A stretch of 64,000 nt of DNA from Bactericera cockerelli (GCA_024516035.1 CM044955.1:18594547-18658546), one strand, 5' to 3'. Counted from the stretch's first letter, positions 1 through 13,300 are shown. The notes: generated from the letters alone by a model not told the origin. Numbers and translations: made by a program.

Positions 1-1378
1 AGGTTCAGCGCCCCATGGACTATCAACTATCATACTTGTATAAGGTCAAGTTTAGTTGCAGTGGGTAGGTCAAGAGGTCACTTGACACAGGTCAAGTGGC
101 TAAGTAAATATTGGGATTCAGCGGGTCAACAAAATACAAAGAAAACCCTCGAGAAAAAAACATTAGGAATTTTTTCATCAAAACTTAGTATTTGAAACTC
201 CCATTACTGGAGTTTTATTGCACATCTGGAACTCTAGGGAAACCTGAATACAAAATTTCAGCTGTGTAGGTGTTCGGTGTTCGGTTGAAGAGAAATAATT
301 ACAGAGTGATCAGTGAATAAATGAATGAATTAAATCAGTGATTTCACGTATAGACGCATATCTAATTAATTATATCTAGATATCAAAGAAGACATCTAAT
401 CCATGCTTCAAATACACCATATCTAATAAAGGCACCATAATCTATGAATAATAATGCATATGTAAACAAAGAAACCTGCTGGAGAGGAGCAGAGAGAAGA
501 TTCAAACATTCTTCCTATCTTGTATTGATACCGAGCAACGCAAGCGTCACTTATTTCACTCACACTAGAAAATAAAATATTCTCTCGAAAAAATAAAATG
601 AATTCAGTTTGCGAAGTTTAAATGTAAAGTCAAAAGTGTCTAGAACGATGATGCTCGCGGCGGTGGTGTTTATCTTTTGTTCGGAAGTGGATCGTCAGTA
701 ATCTCGCTCAAGGAGAGGAAGAAGAGAGATAGTTACCTACTGGAAATTTTCGGCACTTTTTGAGTGAATGGATAGTGTCAATTGCACTGGCTGGCACTGT
801 ACACCCAATAATGATACTACCATTAATTCTTTTTATTTTTACGAGGTTAGATAATTTTCATTACCAATTTAATTTCATTCTCTCGTTTCCTTCATCTGAA
901 TCATTTTGTTACCCAGATATAATTTTTAATATATTTTCGCCTTTCTTTTTATATTAAAAAATCTTTCTTTTTTTTCGTAAAAATTCCGTTCGTTAAGACT
1001 GTACTGTTTAATTTTTGTTATATTCTGATGCCTTGCAAATCCTATCTTAATATCTCTCAGTTTTTTTTTTTTGCATGAATTTCTAAACTAACTTTGTAAT
1101 TATTTTTATGTGTTTTATTTCATGTCTGTTTTTCTGTAAGAAAGTCTCCTCATCTAGGTATACATACCTATTATGTAAAAGATACCAGACCAACTTGATA
1201 TACTTTATCACTAGGGAGCTGCATCCGCTTCGTCAGACCCTCACACACATATCTCATACACACTACACACACACCACAACCACGACAACACATTACCCAC
1301 CCACTACTCACACCCACATCATCTAATGTCCACACACATGCATACCACACACACCAACCACAACACATTATCCACCCA
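1..1378. other. Gene-poor upstream flank of WBP4
   Basis: I see no convincing coding exon here. The first WBP4 coding exon must end in AT directly before a GT donor, because the next exon starts with GGCAGAC and supplies the rest of the Met codon. One such site is AT followed by GTAAAG at 622-629, but nothing else supports it. About 1240-1378 is a low-complexity ACAC/CCA-rich stretch. Confidence 0.4.
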
Positions 1379-1721
1379 TAGTGACGGGACTCGGGTGAAG
1401 ATTCACAACTCGATTAAATTAGATTCGATTATTCTCCAAATCGAGTTATCACTCGATTATCCAACTCGGAATGATAATCAGTAGAATTCTAATATTTAGC
1501 ACTACTCGATTGGCACTCGCATCTCGTGTAATCTCGATTCGCTAGATAACTAGTAACCACTTTGATCTCACTTCACTTGGTTTCCTAATCGGCATCAGGA
1601 TGACCAAGTTACTCCATTCCACTCGATTTAAATAATATTTCATTGAATAGGATAGTAATTTAGTAAATGAGAAACAAGTTGAACTCGATTAAAATAAATA
1701 CTTGACGGGTCCCCATCACTA
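1379..1721. mobile_element. Short inverted-repeat element with ACTCGATT subterminal repeats
   Basis: The ends are imperfect inverted repeats: TAGTGACGGGACTCG on the left, and GTCCCCATCACTA on the right, which reads TAGTGATGGGGAC in reverse. The interior holds many copies of ACTCGATT or AATCGAGT in both orientations, as in subterminal repeats of non-autonomous DNA transposons. I find no clear target duplication and no coding capacity, so the superfamily is open. Confidence 0.4.
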
Positions 1722-2286
1722 CTGATCCACAAACCCACATCACCCCAAAGTGCAGACACACACACACGGTAAAATGTCCGAAACTTCTACAAGTAGTATT
1801 ATAAAAAAAAGCCTAAATAAGAATATACCCCCTTTTCTTTTCGCGTGTTCCCGACCGGATGCATATTGCATTATTTTGCTAGCTTAGGTCCGAAACCTCA
1901 AGGGCTACCATATTATATTCGCCCAACTTCTTCGGCATTTTACTTTGTTAAAAAGTTTTATTTTTATTTATTTTCAAAAAACATTTACAGTGAATACATA
2001 AAATATATCCTATAATGAAAATACATCGAGCAGCATTAGCTTAGCCATTATTGTATTTTTTTAAAAGTTATTTATGTGAATGCTAGATTAATTTTAATAA
2101 TTAAAAAATTGAAACAAATTCCACGTATTTTTTGCATTTTAATCAGAGTCCTTAAGGACTTCCGAGAGATAGATTGGAGTATTTGTTAAAAAGTTATGGT
2201 CAATCAATTCCCTATTCATCCCACAGTTCTAGAGGATTCTAGGAATATTTCTCGTTCTTTCGGAAATAATGACCAGCAGGTGATGT

Positions 2287-2545
2287 ATCTCTATATATAA
2301 ATGTCAAAGACACTCACTGACCACTGACCACTGACCACTGACTGATCATCGCTCTACAGCCCAAACCGTAAGTCCTAGGAAGCTGAAATTTGGTAGGTAG
2401 CTTTGTCTTATAGTCTAGATGTGCAATAAGACGGGATTTTTCGAAATTCCCACTACAACACCTGCCATTGGCGAAAAAGGATTTTTTGCTTTCACGGCCA
2501 TGCCTCGGCCCGCAAAGCGGGCGACAGCCTGCTTGTTAGGTATAA
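2287..2545 (-). repeat. Dispersed repeat, family with GCGGGC hairpin and CAGT tail
   Basis: Minus-strand copy of a family also found at 24406-24637, 27447-27695 and 27755-27996. Each copy starts near a GCGGGCTGTCGCCCGC hairpin, passes through GGGCTGTAGAGCGATGATCAG, and ends in (CAGT)n followed by TTTGACATTTATATAT. No coding capacity is visible. I do not recognise the class. Confidence 0.6.
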
Positions 2546-2588
2546 AGGTCAAAATAATATAGTTGGCTGCATCTGAAAATAATTCGTA

Positions 2589-2688
2589 NNNNNNNNNNNN
2601 NNNNNNNNNNNNNNNNNNNNNNNNNNNNNNNNNNNNNNNNNNNNNNNNNNNNNNNNNNNNNNNNNNNNNNNNNNNNNNNNNNNNNNNN
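2589..2688. other. Assembly gap of exactly 100 N
   Basis: One hundred N lie just upstream of the first recognisable WBP4 exon. This is the usual placeholder for a scaffold join of unknown size, so WBP4 exon 1 could lie in missing sequence. Confidence 0.99.
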
Positions 2689-2831
2689 AAAGTTACACCC
2701 ATGCTCATCAATGTCAATTTCGAGCTACTCCACAAAACCACGTGTTTTTTTTGTAAAATGGCTTCGGTGGACAGTTATATAATTATGTAGATTGTAATTT
2801 TAAGTTGTGCGATTTTCCTTCTCGGTTTCAG

Positions 2832-3302
2832 GGCAGACTATTGGAAATCTCAGGACAGGAAGTTCTGTGACTTCTGCAAATGCTGGATAGCTGACAACAA
2901 ACCGGTAAGCTCCACTAGACCACTAATTCTAATAATGGTCTTCAATAAGAGACCTCTGTTTCCAAAATGATTCTTTTGAACAACGTAATCTTACCTGAAG
3001 AAAATTAGAAAGGTTCTTTTAACAATTGTTCTACAATATTATTATTATGATCATTGATCATCCTAGTCTATCACAGATAGAATTAATCTACCTCGTAGTC
3101 TACCACAGATAGAATTACACTACCTCGTAGTCTACCACAGATAGAATTACACTACCTCGTAGTCTACCACATATAGAATTACTCTACCTAGTAGTCTACC
3201 ACAGATAGAATTCATGCGCGGATATAGCCCTCTTGTACTGGGGGGGCACAATCGCACAATATACCTAACTAGCGGGTTGCACCCGCCGCTTCGCAAGCCC
3301 AT

Positions 3303-3378
<76 letters not shown>

Positions 3379-6300
3379 GTCAATATTTTTTGTGTCACCC
3401 ATCCATTTCTTGTCCTTACTTGAGCTCAAGAATGGCTCATCAGAATTTCGCGATCAATATGTCAATCAATAATGAAGACTCCAACCCTGGCAAAAACACT
3501 CTCGCTTTGAGTTGATAGTTCGTCAGGACATATTTCGAGAAAAAATGTCATTCAGGTCAAAAAAAGTAAAAAACTTTTTGTTTACCCATCCATTTTATGT
3601 CCTTACTCAACGTAGCTCAAGAACGGCTCATCAGAATTTCGTGATTGATATTTCAAATGAAAACTTGAACCCTTGCTAAAACTTTCTCTTTTAGAGTTAA
3701 TACGCCGCCGCCGTGGCGCTGTCACGACAAATTTTGAGGAAAAAAATGTCATTTCAGTCAAAAAGTGGTTTTTTTTTGTCACCCATCCATTTTTTGTCCT
3801 TGCCCCGTGTAGCTGAACCTGTATATTCTCTGATCCAAATGGACCTATGGGTAAAATTTCAGGTTTCTCGGACAATCTGTGTGGATTTGACAACTTTATT
3901 ATTTAGTTTTACTTCGGGGAATTTTCTAATATTAGAAATCGGAAGTATTGTGTTCGTTTTTGTAAAAAAAAATATTTTTTTGCTCCGATTTCAATTTTTT
4001 TCATATTTCTGGACGTTTCATAACCTCCTGAGCAAATTTGATTTTGTGTCCGTCTGTCGGTCTGTCTGTCTGTCTGTTAAAACGATTCCTTGTAACGCGC
4101 AAATCTCGAAAACTACTCAACAGATTTTGATGAAATTTTGCACACATCTAGGAGACATTCTGTAGATGGTCCCATTTTAAATTCATCGAATTCGTACAAG
4201 CGGTTCTGGGTGAAAGAGGCCATGCGCCTGACCACTAACTTTTTACTTAAACGCTTATATCTCGTGAACGGTACACCCGATTTTGATGAAATTTTATATG
4301 TATATGCATATAATTGTTTTACACAGGCTATTTATATTTATTTTTAAATTAATTATAATTTGACTCTGATATTTAAGAAAATCCGAAATTTTGGACAAAA
4401 AAGTAAAAAAATAAGGACCACGACTTGCCGATTCAAAATTTTTTGTAGAATTTAGAATGTAGAAAAAACAATATTCTACCATATAAAATAAATTTGAAGA
4501 AAATCGGTTGAGCCGTTTTGGAAATACAAGTAATTTTCTATAAAATCTCAAAATTGGCACGTGTTTACAATGTGAAGCAATCACGAGGAAGTATTGTGTC
4601 CATAATTGGCAGTGTTTTTTCTTATTGGTCTTAGAATTGAGAATTATTTTGAGTCCCGTGCCCCCCTAACTTATTGAGATCTTTTTTACGGGATTAGTCT
4701 TAGAATTGGGAACTATTTTGGCTACTGTGCCCCCTAACTTATTGAGATTTTTTTTACGGGATTAGTCTTGGAATTGGGAATTATTTTGGGTCCCGTGCCC
4801 CCCTAACTCATTGAGATCTTTTTTTTTTTTACGGGATTAGTCTTGGAATCGGGAATTATTTTGGGTGCCATGCCCCCCTAACTCATTGAGATCTTTTTTT
4901 TTTTACGGGATTAGTCTTAGAATTGGGAATTATTTTGGGTCCCGTGCCCCCCTAACTTATTGAGATCTTTTTTTTACGGGATTAGTCTTAGAATGGGGAA
5001 TTATTTTGGGGCCCGTGCCCCCCTAACTCATTGAGATCTTTTATTTTACGAGATTAGTCTTAGAATGGGAAATTATTTTGGGGCCCGTGCCCCCCTAACT
5101 CATTGAGATCTTTTATTTTACGAGATTAGTCTTAGAATGGGAAATTATTTTGGGGCCCGTGCCCCCCTAACTCATTGAGATCTTTTTTTTAACGGGATTA
5201 GGTATAATGAAATTTGAGAAACACCGCTTACCGAAAAAATCTGGGGGGGCACGTGCCCCCCGTGCCCCCCCCTATATCCGCGCATGATAGAATTACTCTA
5301 CCTAGTATGTAGTTTACCGAAGATAGAATTACTCCACCTAAGAGTCTACCACAGATAGAATTACTCTACCTATTCTGTTCTATAATATTTACCACAGTAC
5401 TTGCAGTAGCTACATAACGAATTACTTCAACTAAGCATTTTTCCAAAACTAGGTCCCTAGAGTCTGCACAACATTTTGCCTACTATGAGGACTGAGGAGC
5501 CTAGACATTGGATCTAGGCGTCGAGATAATAATTTCATCATCGTGAGATTGGTATCTGTGAAATCTGTGAATATGTAACGAACAAAGTAAAAAAAAAAAA
5601 CCTTCCGATTTCTAATATTAAAAATTATCGGATGTCAATGTTTTTTATTTATTTTTATACTTCTCAGAGCATTCAATTCCACGAGTCAGGCAAGAAGCAC
5701 CAGGAGAATGTCACCAAGAGATTATCTGAGATCTCCAAGAAGAGCATCGTGGATCAGAAAAAGAGAGAGGAAGACAATGCCGACTTCAAGAAGATGGAAG
5801 AGGTGAGCTGCTCGGAAGTACTATCAAGAGTATAAATGTCTATTAAGCCAGGATCCCATTGTGTGCAACATTTTATTGCGTACCACTGCACAATGTTTTG
5901 TCTCTAATAAAAGGAAGTGCATTGCGAAGTCAGTGGGATTTGATCTTATATGATCGTAAAGAAAGATTGGAGCACGAAACGTTACGCAAAAAAATGTTGC
6001 ACACAGTGGGACTTCGGCTTTAGTACATTCAGTTTAGATTTTTTCTGACAGGACTAGAACTGCATCATCCCAAATTGGAAAAGAAAAGATGAATCAACAA
6101 AATAATATTCTGCCAAATTAAAAGTTATCATATTTGTGTTAATCACTTACGTGATATCACAACTACTCAAACTAGCTTTACTAAATCCACGCTGAAACCG
6201 TGACTTGAACCACCGACCTCCAGGTTACAAGTCCGTCGCCTTACCGTTCAAGCTACTGAGGTCGGTTGCCAAATTAATCAACAAATATTTTGCCTAAAAG

Positions 6301-9300
6301 AGATAATTGAACCTGTGACCCACTGGTACAAAGACTTAATTATTATTAAGGACTGGTTGGAGTTCCACAAGTGAAGCCCCCTAACGATCACACCGACGTC
6401 TAATAGATCTATTATGACCTAATTAAGTATTGATCCTTTGACAATTTGGTTTATTTCTACATCTATTCTTTCAGGATGCGCTCAAAGCATACATGAAAGA
6501 CATTGATCGAGGCGGGGATTATTCTACCCAACTGCTGAAAGAAAAGTACGACATTCCAGTTCCTGAAATACCGGCACCAGCAGGTAAGTGGGAGAGAATG
6601 CCTCGGGCAATATCAAGATCTATGACCAGGCTTTTTATTTTAATTCTCAATTTTTTCTTCTTTTATTTTACAAAAAAAGAGGGGAAAGCTCATGCCGAAA
6701 AGTGTGGGACTCAGACATGGACCGCCCGGTATCCATGGCTGTCTACCCTAACTAAAACCCGCGGCTCATACTAAACCATACGGTTGTGGGACTGATAAAT
6801 GATAGATATTAAAATTTACCCCGATGGTATGCGTGTGTGTGTGGTGTGATGTCTTGGCGAAGCGGGTGCAGCCCGCTAGTATAATAATAAATTTGTTGAA
6901 ATATCAACATTGTATATTTTATATCAAAACTTTGGGTAGCAGTTGGTATCTGAGGAGAATAAAACCCATTACTTACCCTGAGCATATTTTTGATAAAGAG
7001 CTATTTGCCTCTCTGTATTCTTTTTCTTAATTTCAAGCAATTTATCGTTACAAGCTTTTGTAAATTTAATGAACTTTTTGTTTTTATCGTTAAAAATTTC
7101 TCAGCACTGAATATCAGATTTGCAGATAAAATTAAACATTATTTCTTATACTACCTCTAAGGGCCAAATTCTGCCATAAAATAAAAACGAAGATAAAAGG
7201 ACCGTCCGTTAATTGAGATGTTTCTAATTGAGCCTGTAATTGGTGGATAGAACTTTTTTTCATCTTCACTGTATATCTATTATACATATAGTTTCGTGTT
7301 AATACAGGCCGGTTGGCTGGCGCTACTTGACGAGCGCTCGCCTCCCGGCGAACTTGATATAATTCGGATCCAAGTACTAAGAGCAAAAACTGTCATTATT
7401 GCAGGCGTACCCACCGTCCCCCTACCGCCTGCCTCGCATGTATCCTCTCAGGAAGCCACGCCTTCTTCCTCCAGACAAGCCCGCCCCTCTAAATCAAAGC
7501 CAGCCTACTCAGAGCCCATTGGTCCCCAGATGAGAAGCACGGGGGGAGCTCTGGGCCAGTGGGAGGCGGTGGAGGAGTAAGTACTGATTTATTTATTTAG
7601 AAACACTTTATAGAACATAATATATCTTCTTCTTCTTTTACTCTTGTCTTATCCCGCTCAAGCAGGGTCGACGTTGTTCAACCTCATGGTTGAGCTTGAT
7701 TGGTTTTGGCACATTAGTAGAACATATAGGTAAATATGCAGACAAATAATGGTAAAAATTAAATATAAAAATTGACAATATTACTGTCAAATATTGACAA
7801 TATTACTGATTCTCCTATATCTTATATTCTATGTTAAGCCAGCCTCCGTGATGTAACGGTTGTGACCACTGCCCGAACTGCCCGTGGTCCAGAGATCCTG
7901 AGTTCGATTTTTGGTTGCGGGCAGAATTTTCTAACAGAAAATTCTGTTCCCTCCGAACAGAAACTAGCATTTCCGGCCAACAAAGGCTGGGAGAGGTAAA
8001 TGTGGGTAGCGGGTGCGATTACCAGCGAATGAACTCTCGTAATGACCATCTTCAGGATGTTAATACCAAATAGAATTAACTGGTCACATTAGATCTAATT
8101 AGGTCGCAGTGATAATTGTAAGTTTCACTGAAACCCCTACTACCAGGTCAGATAATAATAATACCCATCGAGATGCCAACACCGAGACCCCCTTTTGTTT
8201 TATTAATGCCTAATCAAATAATCACGTTACTTTAGTTAAGCAGCAGGTCTAGAACTAGTTGAAAGTTTGAACCATAATCGGAGCTCAGCAGAACATCAAT
8301 CACTAAAAGGTCTCTGCATGGAAAGTGGTGTTAATATTTTAGAGTTGTAGACTTGAGGTTGTCACCACTGGAAAGTCATGGCTGCTGATGAACCATTGTT
8401 GGAATAACAGCGCTCACTAAAGCCAAGAAATCGGGACTGCCTTGTCAGGAATATGTCCTAATACATGCAATAACTCAAATCGGCTGTGTACTGTAGCCCA
8501 GTGAACGACATTTTTTAAAAACAGCCTTATTTCAGTGAGGCGAAGTCGGGTGATATGTTGAAGGCTGAAGTTTTCGATGGATTCTGATACTGTCCGTAAA
8601 AGAGTGTAGTCAAGATCCCATAAAATGTTATTGATTTTTATGTGCGCCGTGCTACTACGCGAGTATGCAATGTGTTATTATAATACAGTCGCACCTGGAT
8701 ATAAGAGACCAATTTTCAGGTCCAATTAACCTCTCTAAGGCTACATAAACTCTTAGTACAGAAAAAATACGATCCCTTGAATTCTCTTACATCTAGATTC
8801 TACTGTATTAATAACCAATACCTATTTGACCAGTAGGCTGTCACTATTGTGACGCAGAAGTCTGCTGTTTGGAATCAGTGTTTAAATTTCATTTCTGCTG
8901 TTATTCTGTCTCACTTTAAAATTTATCATTCATTATTCTGTCCCGGTAGCTCAGTGGTAAAGGCGGCACTCTGTGAATCCAGAGATTAAAGAGGTCGTGG
9001 GTTCGAAACCTAGCCGGGACATGACAAGTTATCCTCCCATTTGGGATTTTTACCACATAATAATATGTCTTGGGCTTACTGCTGAAATAATGGGACATAA
9101 TAGTCCTAATCGGACACTATAAATAAGGCGATGTTATTATTATATCACTTAACTTGGGCTATTATTATATCATTTGAAAACTCTGCCATGATGGTGTGTC
9201 AGATTTAGATTAACTTTAATCCTGTTTCATAATATGGCCCTAAATCAGTCAGGCAGTATAAATAAGGCGATATTATTATTATTCATTGTAATTATCAATT

Positions 9301-9539
9301 CATTCGTTTCCTTTTTCAGGCCGAAGTTGCCTGAGCTTGACCTGCCAGAGCGCGAGCACATAGAATACCAAGTTCCCACCTTGACCTCTGACTACCCCGA
9401 GCTGAAGCTGAAAGAGAAAACAGTGCAGAGTCTGAGGGAGCGAGACACTCTGGTCAAGAAGGAAGAGAGCGAAGCTCCCGCCTTCAAGAAGAGAAAAGTG
9501 AACAGAGGCAACGCTCGACAGAGGCTGGACACGGATTAA
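2832..9539 (+). CDS. WBP4: WW domain-binding protein 4 homologue (formin-binding protein 21), WW domains not found
   Basis: Five exons assemble in phase: 2832-2904, 5668-5802, 6475-6583, 7405-7576 and 9320-9539, all with AG/GT borders. They give about 236 residues if exon 1 supplies only the AT of the start codon. The N-terminus reads ADYWKSQDRKFCDFC and continues with CKCW and then FHESGKKH, a U1C/matrin-type C2H2 zinc finger as in human WBP4, which acts in the pre-mRNA splicing B complex. The second exon continues into a basic helix. The C-terminus (GQWEAVEE, then LKLKEKTVQSL and APAFKKRKVN) matches the end of vertebrate WBP4. The two WW domains expected between these parts are absent: the residues after EIPAPA are Pro/Ser-rich. 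The protein is about 140 residues shorter than human WBP4 (about 376). The gene converges with TNPO1. Confidence 0.85.
3301..3374. repeat. (CA)n microsatellite
   Basis: An uninterrupted dinucleotide run of about 37 CA units inside the 3213-5286 element. The apparent ORFs over it on both strands are low-complexity artefacts. Confidence 0.97.
4616..5205. repeat. Tandem array of about eight roughly 75-85-bp units
   Basis: Each unit carries ATTAGTCTTAGAATTGGGAA, then CCCGTGCCCCCCTAACT, CATTGAGATC, a T run and TTACGGG. T-run length varies between units. The array fills the right third of the 3213-5286 transposon. Confidence 0.85.
6190..6268 (-). repeat. tRNA-like SINE head
   Basis: On the minus strand the sequence has an A-box-like AGTAGCTTGAACGGTAAGG and a B box GGTGGTTCAAGTC with tRNA-like spacing. 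The flanks do not form a clean acceptor stem, so I take it as a SINE fossil in a WBP4 intron, not a tRNA gene. Confidence 0.45.
7839..8165 (+). repeat. tRNA-headed SINE, family 1
   Basis: The head contains CCAGCCTCCGTGATGTAACG (A box) and a degenerate B box GAGTTCGATTTTTGG. The body contains AAAGGCTGGGAGAGGTAAAT. Copies of the family lie at 10023-10335 (plus) and 34143-34505 (minus). A fragment of the family's far end, with GCTCAAGCAGGGTCGACG, lies just upstream at about 7623-7725. It sits in the last WBP4 intron. Confidence 0.7.
8936..9130 (+). repeat. tRNA-headed SINE, family 2
   Basis: The head (GTCCCGGTAGCTCAGTGGTA, then GTGGGTTCGAAACC) folds like a tRNA with matching acceptor ends GTCCCGG and CCGGGAC. 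It is followed by a fixed tail (CATAATAATATGTCTTGGGC) and ends near AAATAAGGCGATRTTATTATT. Other copies lie at 60656-60872 (plus) and 21838-22039 (minus). The shared non-tRNA tail shows these are SINEs. Confidence 0.8.
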
Positions 9540-9908
9540 GGGCGAAAGATGAACAAAATCGGACACTTTTTCTTTAGGTCAAATTCCTCTTTAGGTCCAA
9601 AATGTTAAAGTCATAATCAGGCGCGGCCGGTGCTAAGGAGCTGTGAAACGGCAGCACCCCCAGACGAAAAGAAAGAAAGTTTTACTTCATGTCCTACAGC
9701 TCGTACAAAATGAAAATCATTACACATTTCTAGAATAATTCATTTCTAATTATTATGATTAGCCTGATAAACAAACTCAAACTCGTTCGTAACTAAAAGA
9801 GAGACTCTTTAAATCCTATTTTAGTCTGGTTTATGTGGAAGCACCCCCAAAACATTTTCCACCGGACGCTCCTGGTCGTAACATCTAGACCACAATGAAA
9901 ATAAAATG

Positions 9909-9914
9909 AATAAA
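9909..9914 (+). terminator. Possible WBP4 polyadenylation signal
   Basis: AATAAA lies 370 nt after the WBP4 stop codon. It is the first canonical hexamer I noticed on this strand after the stop. The motif is weak evidence in such AT-rich DNA. Confidence 0.35.
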
Positions 9915-10022
9915 TAATAAGGGAACATTCAGCAACTCGGATTTGTAGGTGTTCCTGTTCCAGACATAAAGAGATTAGTGAGAGTTTTCACGTTTATATA
10001 CTTCCGATTTCTAATTCCACCT

Positions 10023-10335
10023 GCCAGCCTCCGTGGCGTAACGGTTATGACTACTGCCCATTGTCTAGAGGTCTCGAGTTCGACTCCCGGTTGGGGCAGA
10101 CTTTTCGAAGAAAATTATGTAGCCTCCAAACACGTGAGGCTGGCATTTCCGGTCCTACCCAGGCTGGGTGAGGTTCATGTGGGTAGCTGGTAACCCTCGT
10201 CCTGATCTATTTCAAATTAGGACGTTAAAACCAAAATAGAATTTACTGGTCACTTGATCTAACTAGGTCGCAGTGTTAATTGGAACGGTGTTTCACTGTA
10301 AAAACTGCAACCAGGTGAGATGATAATAATAATTT
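10023..10335 (+). repeat. tRNA-headed SINE, family 1
   Basis: The head has CTCCGTGGCGTAACGG and GAGTTCGACTCCC, followed by GGTTGGGGCAGACTTTT and the body ACCCAGGCTGGGTGAGG. It is a good copy of the same family as 7839-8165. Confidence 0.75.
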
Positions 10336-13300
10336 CTCGGAAGTAAAATGAGTTATAAACAGTGCTAGACTTGTAATGTAATCAATAATCTAGTGCATGG
10401 TTCCATGATCTGTGTATAGGATCCAACCGAATGCTCGGATTCCCCATTTATTTGAGTATGCAACCACAAAATAATAAGACTCTGAGGTAGGTGGTAGAAA
10501 ATGTTTTGAGCATACCCGCCGGGGTGGTTACTTTCCACTAGCTAGAATGTACTTTTGTATGAATTCGATGTATGTAAATAAATGTAAATAGAATCTACTA
10601 CCATTTTTAAGAAACCAAGATGTTTTTCTTGCTAGACAAATCAATAGATAACACAAGTTAATTAGATATCATTATGAAGGTGGTTTTAAAATAGTACCAC
10701 AAAAACCAGGTTTGTTGCAAATAATTCTGTGTCGTACATTTGCTTGTCCTGAGCTGCTACATGAAACCTAATGGAAAATGAAAACACCACAACCTTAACA
10801 TACTTTCTCTTTTCATCTAAATATATATTTAAGAAGGTGTCTGTCTTGACATTAATTTTAAATTCTAAAAAGTTAGTGGATTGTATAGGTTTTTAGTTAT
10901 ACTTGTTTTAAATATCCTTACGGATATAGTCAGAAAGCAAACCAAATTTTGTCATTGAACAAAAAAACAGATGCAATAATATAGTTGCATATTAAGATTT
11001 TTCCAAAAAGCCGATAAGTACCAAAAAAATTGATCTGATAAAAAGAAAAAAAAAAAAAAACAATTCTTTCCATACCTTATAGGTAAAAATCGAGTTAGGT
11101 CACTGGGAAAAATACATAAAACAATAATAATGTGATGCTTAGGCTCAGAGGTTAGTAAAACCAAACCAAAGTGACAAAAAGATCCGACTGTTAGCTCTTT
11201 CTTTTATGCATATTAATTTTTAATAATGATATTTTAAATTATATAGTAAAACAAACCCAGTCAATAGGTCAAATTAGAAAAACAATCCATTCTTGCAAGG
11301 ACAGTTCAGTTGATGATTTTTTTGCTTTTAAAATACAGAATTCTTCAGACTTTGGCAAACTCAAGTTTGTTCAAAATTAGTAGGCTTGTAATTATTCACT
11401 GTTATTTGCAAATGATAACCACTTGAAATTGTGAGCACACCTTAGATTATAATCCAAGCATCTTCTGAACTAGAAGTTTTATAATTTGGCCTAGGTATTT
11501 TAGTTAAATACAAATAAGTCCTACCTGATTCTATATGGAAAAACAATAACAAAAAAGCAAATGAAATCTTAAATTCTAACCTAATGCAGGACAAAGTAAA
11601 ATAGAGGAAGATGGTGGTTCACATGAAAAAAGCCTAAATTTTAATAAAATATATTACAAAACTAAATTTTAAATTAATGGATTTTAAGTTTTAGGTAAAA
11701 ATAAACGCTCGTCAAAAGAAGCATTTTTACAAAACCTGTCTTCACTTACTTGATATTTCTGTGACTTAAATTAGCGATTTTTCGAAGAAACACCACAGCA
11801 TTACTTCGGTTTTCATAAAAAATATACCAGAACTCTTTTGTGTCATATGTATGTACTGATGTCACTCGTTCATTATAATATAGAAACAGCTTTGTTAGGA
11901 GAAATTCCAGACGAGGTTGTAGGAACCTTGAAATTCCAGCTAAGTTCCAAAAATGGAATCGGTTGGCGAACATGAGACATCTAATACTGTCACGCTTCTT
12001 TAATTCATTTCATAATTTTTGAGATGAGAAAAAACAATTGGTGACTTATTAAGTGATGTTTTCCACAAACGAGATTTTTGTCTTATATAAAAATGTTCAT
12101 CATAATTCGTCGAAAGTGAACGGAATAGTATTTTTTATCTATGAACCTTCTATGAGAATAATCCCCATACAATTATTTTGGATGGGAACGCGAACAGGTT
12201 ACTGCAGCTCATGACTATTTTAATAAGTAATACACTTGGATTCGTTTTTCAGACTACAAAATATGAGACATAGGAAAAAAAGAGAAGTCAGAAGTCCTAT
12301 CACATTGAAATACCTATAAAAGGTTACTATGTCAGAAGTCAATTTGTTGAAAAAGTTGTTTATTCATAAAAATTATTTACAAAAAAGAGGAAAAAACGCC
12401 TAACTAAACCTAAATAAAAATAACCTAAACAAAAGCCTATCAACCTAACTTGTACTTGACATAAAGAAAGAAAAATCAGTCATTGGTTACCTAGTAGTTC
12501 TAGTTTAAAGTAGCACAAAAGTTCACAAAAATTGAAAATCCTAACCAACTTTACACGAATTATGAAATTAACTAGTCCCTAAAATCATTATAAATAACAA
12601 ACTAAGAGTTTGCCGAGTTTCTCTAAGAAAATAAACCTACTGGATTATGTATATCACACGAGTATCAAAGAAAATGAGTTGAGAAAGTCAACCAAGTGTA
12701 TTACAAATTAGAATAGATGTTGATTGAAATATTTAACCAACGAATCAAAGCCCGTCCGGTGGTTTCAGTTAATTTTGACAAGAGCCATTCTCATAAACAA
12801 CATAAGGAGAAAAAAATATAGGTAATTAGCGAGAAAGCATTTTTTGCTCAAGAAAGCTGCTATACTACTTAATCTCTAATTATATTATCCTACATAGAAG
12901 TTCTATTTCTTATAACAAACTAAAACTTATAAGAAAAGAAACCCACTTTAATGTCCCTAGTCATATGTTAAATTGTGCAATATTTTCCTATTTATTTAAT
13001 TTATTTGATTTTTTATTCGAAAATAATAAATTAACAATTAAGATTTTGAAAAATTCTACCTAATTAATATAATCCTAACAATTTCTTTAAAAAAATATTG
13101 ACCCCTAATACGCGCGAAAAATAATAAACCTAGATAAAAAAAAAACAATGATCACAGCCAACTGCAGATATTGAGAGGGAAAAATATTTTATTAGAAGGA
13201 AAAAAATACTCGTTTTGTAATGTTTATACCCTAAGACACGAAATTGAGAAAAAACGACATTTTTTTGCTCCGTTTCTTACCCTGCAGAGGGGATGGAGGG

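Larger units (their letters stand above)
3213..5286. mobile_element. Non-autonomous DNA transposon with 8-bp target duplication
   Basis: The element begins CATGCGCGGATATAG and ends with the exact reverse complement CTATATCCGCGCATG. ATAGAATT flanks it on both sides (3205-3212 and 5287-5294). An 8-bp duplication fits the hAT or P superfamilies; I cannot choose between them without a transposase. It contains a (CA)n run at 3301-3374 and a tandem array at 4616-5205. No intact transposase ORF is present. Confidence 0.75.
3063..5370. repeat. 32-bp tandem repeat split by an insertion
   Basis: A unit containing CTACCACAGATAGAATTAC is repeated about five times at 3063-3212 and resumes at 5287-5370. 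The element at 3213-5286 inserted into the array and duplicated ATAGAATT. The array lies in the first recognisable WBP4 intron. Confidence 0.75.

Noticed and set aside
760..957. Short ORF near the WBP4 5' end
   Set aside because: AT-rich, hydrophobic, no homology I recognise and no splice continuity with WBP4.
3147..3423. Poly-Thr-His and poly-Val-Cys ORFs
   Set aside because: They translate a (CA)n microsatellite.
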